Shown here: positions 7,362 through 12,637 of the stretch, one piece after another
Layout of the letters: the number at the start of each line of letters is the position of its first letter
Numbering within the stretch: position 1 is the stretch's first letter
Assembly: GCA_964439015.1 (NCBI GenBank)
Contig: CAYTMV010000058.1
Coordinates: 1 to 12,637, forward strand
Origin: Gemmobacter sp964439015
GTDB taxonomy: Bacteria > Pseudomonadota > Alphaproteobacteria > Rhodobacterales > Rhodobacteraceae
Reading direction: 5' to 3'
DNA: 12,637 nucleotides
Program-made: the position numbers and the translations under genes
The notes under the pieces: generated by a model
What the model was told of the DNA's origin: nothing
Databases searched by the model: none
The model's input: only the letters and a program-made list of their open reading frames with translations

Positions 7362-8092
7362 TTGACTGGTTTCCCTCCGTTGACCTCGACCACGGCGCCA
7401 CACATGTAGCGGGCGGAATCCGAGGCCAGAAACAGGATCACATCCGCGATATCCTCTGGTTCTGCGATCCGGCCCAGCGGCACGGTCTGTCCCAGTTCTG
7501 CGACGGCCCTGTCCGGATCAAACCCGCGCTTTGCAAAGCCCGTGCGCAGCATCGGCGTGTTCACCTCGTTCGGGGCCACGGCATTGATGCGGATGCCCTG
7601 ATGGGCGTGATCCATCCCCATGCATTGCGTCAGCGAGGCAATGGCCGCTTTGGTCATGCAATAGACCGCGTGTTGCGGTCCGGGACGCAACCCCCAGCAC
7701 GAGGCCACATTGACAATCGCGCCCCCTCCCTGTGCGGCCAGCAGCGGGATCGCTGCGCGGCAGATGCGGAAGGGGGCCTGCACGTTCACGCCCACTGACA
7801 GATCCCAATCCGCATCCGTGGTCTCGGTGACGCAGCCCCGCGTGATAACACCGGCATTGTTGACGATGATATCCAGGCCACCCAGGGCCGCGCTTGCAGC
7901 GGCAGGCAGGCCATCGGCGTAACTTGCTTCCAGCAGGTTGCCGTCCAGATGCGCCTCTGCGGTGATGCCAGCGGTGTCGCGATCCGCAACGGCGACCCTC
8001 ACCCCCTGCTGGCGCAGCGCCCGCACAACGGCCGCACCTATCCCACCGGCCGCGCCTGTCACCAGCGCGGCCTTGCCTTTCAGACCTTCCAT
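7358..8092 (-). CDS. Short-chain dehydrogenase/reductase, first of a tandem pair
   Basis: This protein is also 244 aa. It has TGAAGGIG (12-19), NNAG (78-81), the catalytic Ser131, Tyr144 and Lys148 (YCMTK), and a C-terminal VNGG motif. Asp37 in VADRD at the end of the second strand predicts NAD(H) preference, unlike its downstream neighbour. The pair look like diverged members of one family, not a recent duplication. I chose the ATG at 8092 because AAAGG lies 6 nt upstream and it gives the usual short lead into the Rossmann fold. A TTG at 8140 would add 16 residues that look unlike the family. A 73-nt gap with a hairpin separates it from the reductase gene. Its role is inferred only from context: oxidation of a hydroxyl intermediate made from an amine substrate. 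Confidence 0.9.
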   Translation of the reverse strand: MEGLKGKAALVTGAAGGIGAAVVRALRQQGVRVAVADRDTAGITAEAHLDGNLLEASYADGLPAAASAALGGLDIIVNNAGVITRGCVTETTDADWDLSVGVNVQAPFRICRAAIPLLAAQGGGAIVNVASCWGLRPGPQHAVYCMTKAAIASLTQCMGMDHAHQGIRINAVAPNEVNTPMLRTGFAKRGFDPDRAVAELGQTVPLGRIAEPEDIADVILFLASDSARYMCGAVVEVNGGKPVK

Positions 8093-8121
8093 GACGAACC
8101 TTTCCGTCTGTCCTGATTGAA

Positions 8122-8157
8122 CCGCCGTCTGTTGCCGCAAGCAACGTAAGGGGGCGG
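8122..8157 (-). other. Intercistronic hairpin between reductase and SDR genes
   Basis: An outer stem (CCGCC 8122-8126 with GGCGG 8153-8157) encloses an inner 5-bp stem (GTTGC 8131-8135, GCAAC 8141-8145). In the minus-strand transcript this would lie between the Rieske reductase and the first SDR. It could partly terminate or stabilise the upstream mRNA and so set different expression levels. It has no U-tract, and the stems are short. Confidence 0.35.
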
Positions 8158-8165
8158 CGTGCGCG

Positions 8166-9218
8166 TCAGAGTGCCATCACCACATTGCCCTGCGGTTTGG
8201 AACAGCAGGCGAGGATCATGCCGCTGGCGATCTCTTCCTCGGAGATGCCGCCATTATGGACCATGCCCACCTCGCCCGAGATCTTCTGGACCTTGCAGGT
8301 GCCGCAAAGGCCGAAGTTGCAGCTCGACGGGATATTCAGGCCCGCCCGACGGGCGATCGCCAGAACCGTTTCGGACCCATCGGTGGCGATGGTCTTGCCT
8401 GATCCCTCAAAGGTCACTTCGCAGGCCGAGGCGGGGGGAGCGGTCTCGACCGCAACCTCTTCGGTCTGCGGGGCGGCAAAACTTTCCTCATGGTAATGCG
8501 CCATGTCGAAGCCAAGGCTTTGCAGCATGTCGCGCACGCCTTGCATGAAGGGCGCAGGACCGCAGCAGAACACCTCGCGCTCCAGATAGTCGGGCGCCAT
8601 CAGGCCCAGCATGATCTGGTTGAGCCGTCCCTTGTATCCGGGCCAGACGGTAAAGGGTTCGACCTCCTCGACGGTAAAGCGCAGTTGCAGGCCAGGCACG
8701 CGGGCGGCAAAGCCCTCGAGCCGCCGGCGGAAGATGATTTCGGACGGGCGGCGGGCGGCATGGACAAAGACAATGTCCGGCATCTCGCCAGAATCCCAGG
8801 CCCATGTGGTCATCGACATCATCGGGGTGATGCCCGACCCTGCCGAGATGAACAGGTATTTCCGCGCTGGATGGCGGTGCAATGTAAAAACACCGGCAGG
8901 GCCATGCGCCTTGATCCGCATCCCCGGTTTCAGATGGTCCAGCATCCAGCGCGTGCCGATGCTGCCCGGCTGGGCCTTGACGGTAATGGAAATCGACAGC
9001 GGCCGCGAGGGGCTGGACGAGATGGTATAGGTCCTGAGCAGGGGGCCACCCGGCACCGGCAGTTCCAGCGTCAGGAACTGGCCGGGCTGATAGTCGAACC
9101 ACGCGCCCGAAGGCGCGCGGAAGGCGATGGTTGCGCAATCGGCGGTCTCGGGGATCACCATTGCACATTCAAGATCTTCAGTATCCCGCCACGGGGCTTC
9201 CGTCCAGTTTTGCCGCAT
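8166..9218 (-). CDS. gbcB: Rieske oxygenase reductase component, FAD/NAD and [2Fe-2S] (GbcB-like)
   Basis: This 350-aa reductase carries electrons from NAD(P)H to the oxygenase. An N-terminal flavin domain holds RTYTISS (62-68). The nucleotide domain has GSGITPMMS (127-135) and CCGP (218-221). A C-terminal plant-type [2Fe-2S] ferredoxin domain has Cys300, Cys305 and Cys308 in SSCNFGLCGTC plus Cys338 in LACCS. This order, FAD-NAD-ferredoxin, is that of GbcB and of carnitine monooxygenase reductase (CntB/YeaX), and all four iron-sulfur ligands are present. It lies 12 nt downstream of the oxygenase gene on the same strand, so the two form one enzyme. A weak AAGG lies 10 nt before the ATG. The symbol rests on family resemblance and partner. 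The substrate of the pair is not proven. Confidence 0.87.
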   Translation of the reverse strand: MRQNWTEAPWRDTEDLECAMVIPETADCATIAFRAPSGAWFDYQPGQFLTLELPVPGGPLLRTYTISSSPSRPLSISITVKAQPGSIGTRWMLDHLKPGMRIKAHGPAGVFTLHRHPARKYLFISAGSGITPMMSMTTWAWDSGEMPDIVFVHAARRPSEIIFRRRLEGFAARVPGLQLRFTVEEVEPFTVWPGYKGRLNQIMLGLMAPDYLEREVFCCGPAPFMQGVRDMLQSLGFDMAHYHEESFAAPQTEEVAVETAPPASACEVTFEGSGKTIATDGSETVLAIARRAGLNIPSSCNFGLCGTCKVQKISGEVGMVHNGGISEEEIASGMILACCSKPQGNVVMAL

Positions 9219-9230
9219 CGTGCCCAGACC

Positions 9231-10463
9231 TTATTCAGCGGCCATCTTGGACGGCCCGGCAATGCCGCGGGCCATGGCCGCGAGATACCAGTTGATGAAC
9301 TGGATCACGCCGCTTTCCTGTTTGGACGAGTAGGGGCCGGGCTCATAGGCGGGCGAGTTGATGCCGAACTGGTTTTCCTCGACCACGCGGCGGTCCTCGT
9401 CATTGGTGGCGATCCAGACTTCCGTCAGGCGGGTCAGATCGTAATCGCGCCCCTCGACGGCATCCTTGTGGACGAGCCAGGTCGTCACGACCTCGGTCTC
9501 GGTCGGGCTGATCGGCAAGACGCGGAAATTCAGCACATGATCCGAGAGGTAGTGGTTCCATGTGTTCGGGTAATGGAAGAACAGCAGCGATCCGGCATTG
9601 GCAAAGGGGACGCCCGGCAGCCTTGGCGCGGCCGCCTTGCCATCCATCGTGTAGCTGACCGCATCGCCGACAAAGGGGATGCGGACCAGCCTCCAGTTTT
9701 CCTCGGGCGAGATCACATAGCGCGACGGCAGCCCGGCGTCTTCGCAGCGGTTCACATGGGCAGCACCTGCCGGCGAGGACAGGCTGTCATCCGCGCCGAC
9801 CAGATCGGGATCGTCATTGAAGGTGCGGCACAGGGCAGGGTGCGAGCCAGCGCAATGATAACATTCGCGATTGTTTTCCAGCACCAGTTTCCAGTTGCCA
9901 TTCTCGATGATGCGCGACTGATGCGCGACCTTCAGATCCTGCGGGCCATGGGGGGCGGTATAGCGATCGGCTGCGGCCTTCACCGCGCTGAAATCGGGGG
10001 CTTCATCGGCCAGGCAGATGAACACCATGCCTGCTGTCTCGGCGCAATGCACCGGCTTCAGCCCATGTTTCGACGCGTCAAAATCCGCGTCCATGTCGCG
10101 CGCCCACAGCAGGCGGCCATCGGTCTCATAGGTCCATTGATGGTAGGGGCAGACCAGTTTGGTGGTTTGTCCCGAGGTCTTGGCGCAAAGGCGCTGCCCG
10201 CGATGGCGGCAGACGTTATGGAAGGCCCGCAACTCCCCGTCCTGACCCCGCACCACAATCAAGGGATAGGCCCCGACCTTCAGCGTGACATAAGCGCCGG
10301 GCTTGGCCAGCTCTGCCACAGAGGCGGCAAAGATCCAGCTCGAATACCAGATCAAGTCCAGATCCGCCTGAAACAGCGCGCTGTCGGTATAGAACGGTTG
10401 CGCCAGCGAGGTGGCGGGTTTCTGGTCGCGCAGCAACGCGCGGAGCATGGAGTGATCGGTCAT
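9231..10463 (-). CDS. gbcA: Rieske oxygenase of the quaternary-amine demethylase type (GbcA-like)
   Basis: This 410-aa oxygenase has a complete Rieske site (Cys85-x-His87 and Cys105-x2-His108) and a mononuclear iron site with His203 and His208 in NNRECYHCAGSHP. A probable third ligand is Asp355 in ATNDEDRRVVEEN. The bridging residue just before His203 is Glu200 rather than the Asp found in most aromatic dioxygenases. That Glu, and long blocks such as VCPYHQWTYETDGRLL and WLVHKDAVEGRDYD, resemble glycine betaine monooxygenase GbcA and related carnitine and stachydrine enzymes. The expected reaction is O2- and NADH-dependent N-demethylation of a betaine. The ATG at 10463 (AAAGG 8 nt upstream) gives a family-like N-terminus. 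A further upstream start would add 37 atypical residues. Substrate choice among betaines is inference. Confidence 0.86.
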   Translation of the reverse strand: MTDHSMLRALLRDQKPATSLAQPFYTDSALFQADLDLIWYSSWIFAASVAELAKPGAYVTLKVGAYPLIVVRGQDGELRAFHNVCRHRGQRLCAKTSGQTTKLVCPYHQWTYETDGRLLWARDMDADFDASKHGLKPVHCAETAGMVFICLADEAPDFSAVKAAADRYTAPHGPQDLKVAHQSRIIENGNWKLVLENNRECYHCAGSHPALCRTFNDDPDLVGADDSLSSPAGAAHVNRCEDAGLPSRYVISPEENWRLVRIPFVGDAVSYTMDGKAAAPRLPGVPFANAGSLLFFHYPNTWNHYLSDHVLNFRVLPISPTETEVVTTWLVHKDAVEGRDYDLTRLTEVWIATNDEDRRVVEENQFGINSPAYEPGPYSSKQESGVIQFINWYLAAMARGIAGPSKMAAE

Positions 10464-10492
10464 GTCAGGGGCCTTTGCGTTCCGTCTGGACT

Positions 10493-10507
10493 GCCCGCAC
10501 GGCGGGC
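10493..10507 (-). other. GC-rich hairpin in the oxygenase mRNA leader
   Basis: GCCCGC (10493-10498) and GCGGGC (10502-10507) form a 6-bp all-GC stem with a 3-nt loop. It lies 29 nt upstream of the oxygenase start and downstream of its candidate promoter, so it would be in the 5' leader. It could slow transcription or protect the message. On the plus strand it is followed by TTT. Confidence 0.45.
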
Positions 10508-10519
10508 TTTGGATGGATG

Positions 10520-10549
10520 ATAATTCGGTCGAGTCTGAATAATTCTCAA
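10520..10549 (-). promoter_or_regulatory. Candidate sigma70 promoter of the oxygenase operon
   Basis: Read on the minus strand, TTGAGA (10549-10544) is separated by 18 nt from AATTAT (10525-10520). The -35 box matches the consensus at five of six positions and the -10 at four of six. The predicted start near 10513 leaves a leader of about 50 nt before the gene. This local AT-rich patch stands out in GC-rich surroundings. Confidence 0.45.
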
Positions 10550-10566
10550 CTACAGAAAAACTCGAC
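10523..10566. promoter_or_regulatory. Nested inverted repeats in the divergent gbcA-lysR region
   Basis: Three dyads overlap the candidate promoter: ATTC-N10-GAAT (10523-10540), the exact GAAT-A-ATTC (10537-10545), and GTCGAGT (10528-10534) facing ACTCGAC (10560-10566) across 25 nt. The gap between a LysR gene and the divergent operon it probably controls is where such operators occur. Which dyad is bound, and by LysR or TetR, cannot be told from sequence. Confidence 0.5.
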
Positions 10567-10619
10567 TGATCCATAACTCCAGTTTATGTATTGGTTCTGC
10601 AGGCCGACGGATTCAAGCT

Positions 10620-11537
10620 ATGCCCAATTTGCGCCGTTCCATCCCATCCATGAGCGCGCTCGCCACGTTCGAGGCGGCGGCGCGGCTGACAAGTTTCACA
10701 GCCGCCGCGGCTGAGCTTGGGGTCACGCAGGCGGCCGTCAGTCGTCAGATCAAATTGCTGGAGGAGGAGCTGAATACCCGGCTTTTCATCCGCGCCAACC
10801 GTCGCGTGGTGTTGACCTCGGCGGGCGAGGCGCTGGCCTCGACGGTAACGACTGCCTTTCAAAGCATGGCCCAGATGGTCGAGACGATCCGTCAGCCCGT
10901 CACCGAAAATACCGTCATCGTCGGCGGCAGCATCGCCTTTTGCCATTTCTGGATCGTGCCGCGCCTGTCGGATTTCCGCGCCCGCCATCCCGACATCAAG
11001 CTGAAGTTGCTGGCTGACGACAGCTCGCCCGATCTGCGCCGCGAAAAACTGGATGTGGCCTTCCGGTATGGAAAGTCGCCCTTTCCGGATGCGCGCAGTC
11101 TTGCCAGCATGGCTGACGAGGCTTTTCCGGTCTGCAGCCCCACCTTATTGAACCGTCACGGGCTAACCGCCGATACGGCCAACCTGCTGAAACTGCCGCT
11201 GATTGCGGCGGATACCGTCAACCCGACTTGGCTGACCTGGCGTTCCTGGGCGCAGGGCGTGGGGCGGGGGCCCGAGATCGGGCAGGCCTCTGACCGCAGT
11301 GGTTTGCGTTTCAACCATTACATTGACACCATTCAGGCGGCCATGCATGGCGAGGGCGTAGCCTTGGGCTGGAAGACGCTGCTCAAGGGGCATCTGGATG
11401 AAGGCCGACTGGTCCGCGTAGGCATGGATCGCGTCGCCTTGGAAGAACGGTATCACCTGCTGGTGCCCATCGGCCGGGCGCCGTCCCCTGCGGCGGGCCT
11501 CTTTGTCGACTGGGCGATCGAAGCCTTTGGCGAATAG
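10620..11537 (+). CDS. LysR-family transcriptional regulator (GcvA-like)
   Basis: This 305-aa protein has the usual LysR length and layout. The N-terminal winged helix-turn-helix is seen in LATFEAAARLTSFTAAAAEL, then GVTQAAVSRQIKLLEEEL (about residues 14-51), followed by RLFIRANRRVVLTSAGEAL. Two effector-binding lobes occupy about 90-300. The opening resembles the GcvA group, many of which control amino acid or amine catabolism. It is transcribed away from the Rieske operon with 156 nt between the start codons, the classical arrangement in which a LysR protein controls its divergent neighbour and itself. The start at 10620 has only a poor ribosome binding site. An in-frame ATG at 10650 is the alternative, but it would shorten the helix-turn-helix lead. 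The coinducer is unknown. Confidence 0.9.
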   Translation: MPNLRRSIPSMSALATFEAAARLTSFTAAAAELGVTQAAVSRQIKLLEEELNTRLFIRANRRVVLTSAGEALASTVTTAFQSMAQMVETIRQPVTENTVIVGGSIAFCHFWIVPRLSDFRARHPDIKLKLLADDSSPDLRREKLDVAFRYGKSPFPDARSLASMADEAFPVCSPTLLNRHGLTADTANLLKLPLIAADTVNPTWLTWRSWAQGVGRGPEIGQASDRSGLRFNHYIDTIQAAMHGEGVALGWKTLLKGHLDEGRLVRVGMDRVALEERYHLLVPIGRAPSPAAGLFVDWAIEAFGE

Positions 11538-11560
11538 GACTCGACACTGCTGTCCATATT
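11537..11560 (+). promoter_or_regulatory. Dyad upstream of the tetR gene
   Basis: GGAC (11537-11540) and GTCC (11552-11555) form an inverted repeat around 11 nt, with AATA and ATATT flanking it almost symmetrically. It contains ACTCGAC (11539-11545), the same heptamer as at 10560-10566. It could be an operator of the TetR or LysR protein. The evidence is limited to symmetry and position. Confidence 0.35.
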
Positions 11561-11603
11561 GCGCTTTCTTCTGATGGCGAATGGCCTTATAGAAGAAGTC
11601 ATC

Positions 11604-12248
11604 ATGCAAAACGCACGTCCAGAAACCGGTTGGCGGGGATCACGAGAGGTTTGGCTCGAAGCAGCACACGAGTTGCTGGTCCAATCCGGCATCGAAAGTG
11701 TAACGATCCAAAGCCTGTCGAAACGGCTCAAGATCGCGCGGACAAGTTTTTACTGGCATTTCGAGGATCGGCAGGCGCTGGTTACGGCGTTGGCGGATCG
11801 CTGGGCGTCGCGCACCAGCGACGGGATGATTGCCGCCTGCACGGCCTTTGCCGAAACAGAGGCCGAGGCGATGTTGAACGTCATCGGCTGTTTTCTGGGC
11901 GACAAGGCGTTTGACAGCGCGCTGGAATTCGCGATCCGCTCGTGGGCGCAAAGCGATCCTCAGATCATGGAGCGCGTTCACCGCGAGGATCTGTTGCGGC
12001 TTGAGGCGCTGGTGGCGATGTTCAATCGCTGGGGCCATTTTGACGTCGATGCCGAAACCCGCGCAAGAACGGTCTATCTGACCCAGATCGGCTACATCTC
12101 GATGCGCATCAATGAACCGATTGCCCTTCGAATGCGGCGTGTTCCGTCCTATGTGCAGATCTACACGGGCATCGCCCCCGCTCCGCGCGAAATAGCGCGC
12201 TTCCACGCCCAGCACAATTTCGTGCCCGAGGCAGAAGACGCGATCTGA
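11604..12248 (+). CDS. TetR/AcrR-family transcriptional regulator
   Basis: This 214-aa protein has an N-terminal TetR helix-turn-helix: WLEAAHELLVQSGIESVTIQ leads into SLSKRLKIARTSFYWHFEDRQAL. The last phrase (TSFYWHF.DR..L) is a hallmark of the family. The C-terminal roughly 150 residues form a helical ligand domain without a subfamily I can name. TetR proteins are usually repressors released by a small molecule. I chose the ATG at 11604 because AGAAGAAG (11591-11598) lies 5 nt upstream. ATG 11574 and TTG 11559 are in-frame alternatives that would add 10 or 15 residues. It follows the LysR gene by 66 nt on the same strand and may be co-transcribed. Its targets are unknown, but the oxygenase operon is the nearest candidate. 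Confidence 0.88.
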   Translation: MQNARPETGWRGSREVWLEAAHELLVQSGIESVTIQSLSKRLKIARTSFYWHFEDRQALVTALADRWASRTSDGMIAACTAFAETEAEAMLNVIGCFLGDKAFDSALEFAIRSWAQSDPQIMERVHREDLLRLEALVAMFNRWGHFDVDAETRARTVYLTQIGYISMRINEPIALRMRRVPSYVQIYTGIAPAPREIARFHAQHNFVPEAEDAI

Positions 12249-12582
12249 CTGTCCTGACCAGGCTGCGTGAAGGATGCGGGGCGCGGGATACCGATCCCCT
12301 GTATGTTTGCAAGACAGGGGCGTAACGGGTCGCGTGGCGGCCTATGCGACGGCATGACCTGATGCCGAACAGCTCGACCGGCCGGTGGTGGACAGCCAAC
12401 CTTTCCAGCAAGGGCCGCCCGCCGTCTGCTAGATCACGAGACCTGACCGCAGCTTGCGGCACGGGGTCATCCGGTTCTGGGATTCGACGGTCATGGGGCC
12501 GAGGATTGAGTGTATCATTTAATCCGGCGCGGGATATGGAGCAGCGATGATCCAAAAAGTCCAGCAGTATCAGAAATTTAAG
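12249..12582. other. Intergenic stretch without a supported gene
   Basis: These 334 nt lie between the TetR gene and tRNA-Phe. Short open frames cross it but have no family-like content, and the longest antisense one starts inside the tRNA. It contains one good hairpin (12296-12320), a smaller one (CCGCA 12447-12451 with TGCGG 12455-12459), the 10-bp palindrome ACCGGCCGGT (12377-12386) and an AT-rich patch near 12510. I see no integrase remnant. Confidence 0.6.
12296..12320 (+). terminator. Hairpin downstream of tetR
   Basis: CCCCTGT (12296-12302) and ACAGGGG (12314-12320) form a perfect 7-bp stem with an 11-nt loop, 47 nt after the tetR stop. There is no T-tract, so it may be a weak or Rho-assisted terminator for the lysR-tetR transcript. 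Confidence 0.45.
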
Positions 12583-12637
12583 TGGTGCCCAGAGCCGGAA
12601 TCGAACCAGCGACACGCGGATTTTCAATCCGCTGCTC
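12583..12637 (-). tRNA. tRNA-Phe (anticodon GAA), 3' part, cut by the window edge
   Basis: Read on the minus strand, the last 55 nt hold the anticodon stem GCGGA/TCCGC around the loop TTGAAAA (anticodon GAA at 12625-12623). A variable region GTGTC follows, then a T arm GCTGG-TTCGATT-CCGGC, the 3' acceptor strand TCTGGGC, the discriminator A and an encoded CCA ending at 12583. About 21 nt of the 5' end (acceptor 5' strand and most of the D arm) lie beyond the window. The 3' end faces the catabolic locus. Confidence 0.93.

Noticed and set aside
8093..8140. TTG start that would lengthen the first SDR by 16 residues
   Set aside because: The internal ATG has a better ribosome binding site and gives the usual SDR start just before the Rossmann motif.
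8490..10520. Very long plus-strand open frame (676 codons) across the oxygenase and reductase genes
   Set aside because: It lies antisense to two genes with complete cofactor and metal motifs, and its translation has no recognisable family pattern. Long antisense frames are common in GC-rich DNA.
10464..10574. N-terminal extension of the oxygenase by 37 residues
   Set aside because: The added residues are Ser/Arg/Pro-rich and unlike the family. They would cover the candidate promoter and dyads, whereas the ATG at 10463 has its own AAAGG.
12377..12386. Palindrome ACCGGCCGGT
   Set aside because: It is short and GC-only, and such palindromes are frequent in GC-rich genomes. It is not positioned near a start codon.
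12109..12627. Minus-strand open frame of 172 codons from the tRNA into tetR
   Set aside because: Its start lies inside tRNA-Phe and its end is antisense to the TetR gene. No family motif is visible.
12547..12637. ATG with an upstream GGAG that opens a frame to the right edge
   Set aside because: Nearly all of it overlaps tRNA-Phe on the opposite strand, so it is most likely chance.
1..12637. CRISPR array, insertion sequence or prophage genes
   Set aside because: No regularly spaced repeats, transposase, integrase or phage-like proteins were seen on either strand.

Overview
The window is GC-rich, densely packed alphaproteobacterial DNA, most likely from the Rhodobacterales (Paracoccus/Rhodobacter-type). 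The basis is GC-rich third positions, short gene overlaps, the recognisable families, and a tRNA-Phe at the right edge that fits the alphaproteobacterial form. No genome-wide comparison was possible, so the taxon is inferred.

Layout, left to right. (1) Positions 1-1132 (+) hold the end of a betaine-type ABC permease (ProW-like) and its ATPase (ProV-like), followed by two tandem hairpins. (2) Positions 1354-6584 (+) hold a compact operon: a GntR/FadR-type regulator with a TTG start and a close match to the family operator upstream, a DapA-family (N-acetylneuraminate lyase superfamily) lyase/deaminase, a PuuC-like aldehyde dehydrogenase, a divergent pyrroline-5-carboxylate-reductase-like protein and a DAO-family FAD oxidoreductase. 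From the dehydrogenase onward the junctions are overlaps of 1-4 nt. (3) Positions 10463-6627 (-) hold a convergent operon: a Rieske oxygenase resembling glycine betaine monooxygenase GbcA, its flavin/[2Fe-2S] reductase (GbcB-like), and two short-chain dehydrogenases, both 244 aa and overlapping by ATGA. (4) Positions 10620-12248 (+) hold a LysR and a TetR regulator divergent from the oxygenase operon. (5) Positions 12249-12582 have no gene I can support, and a partial tRNA-Phe(GAA) runs off the right edge on the minus strand.

The gene content reads as a catabolic locus for a quaternary or N-methylated amine. The transporter would import a betaine-like compound, and the oxygenase/reductase pair would N-demethylate or hydroxylate it. 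The FAD oxidase would oxidise the resulting secondary amine or amino acid to an imine. The DapA-like enzyme would open or deaminate the imine, and the aldehyde dehydrogenase would oxidise the semialdehyde to an acid for central metabolism. The SDRs and the reductase-like protein would handle hydroxyl and imine intermediates. This resembles the known hydroxyproline-betaine and stachydrine pathways, but no racemase is in the window and the reductase-like protein and the SDR pair do not fit them neatly. The substrate is therefore open. Three regulators (GntR, LysR, TetR) in about 11 kb suggest tight, multi-signal control.
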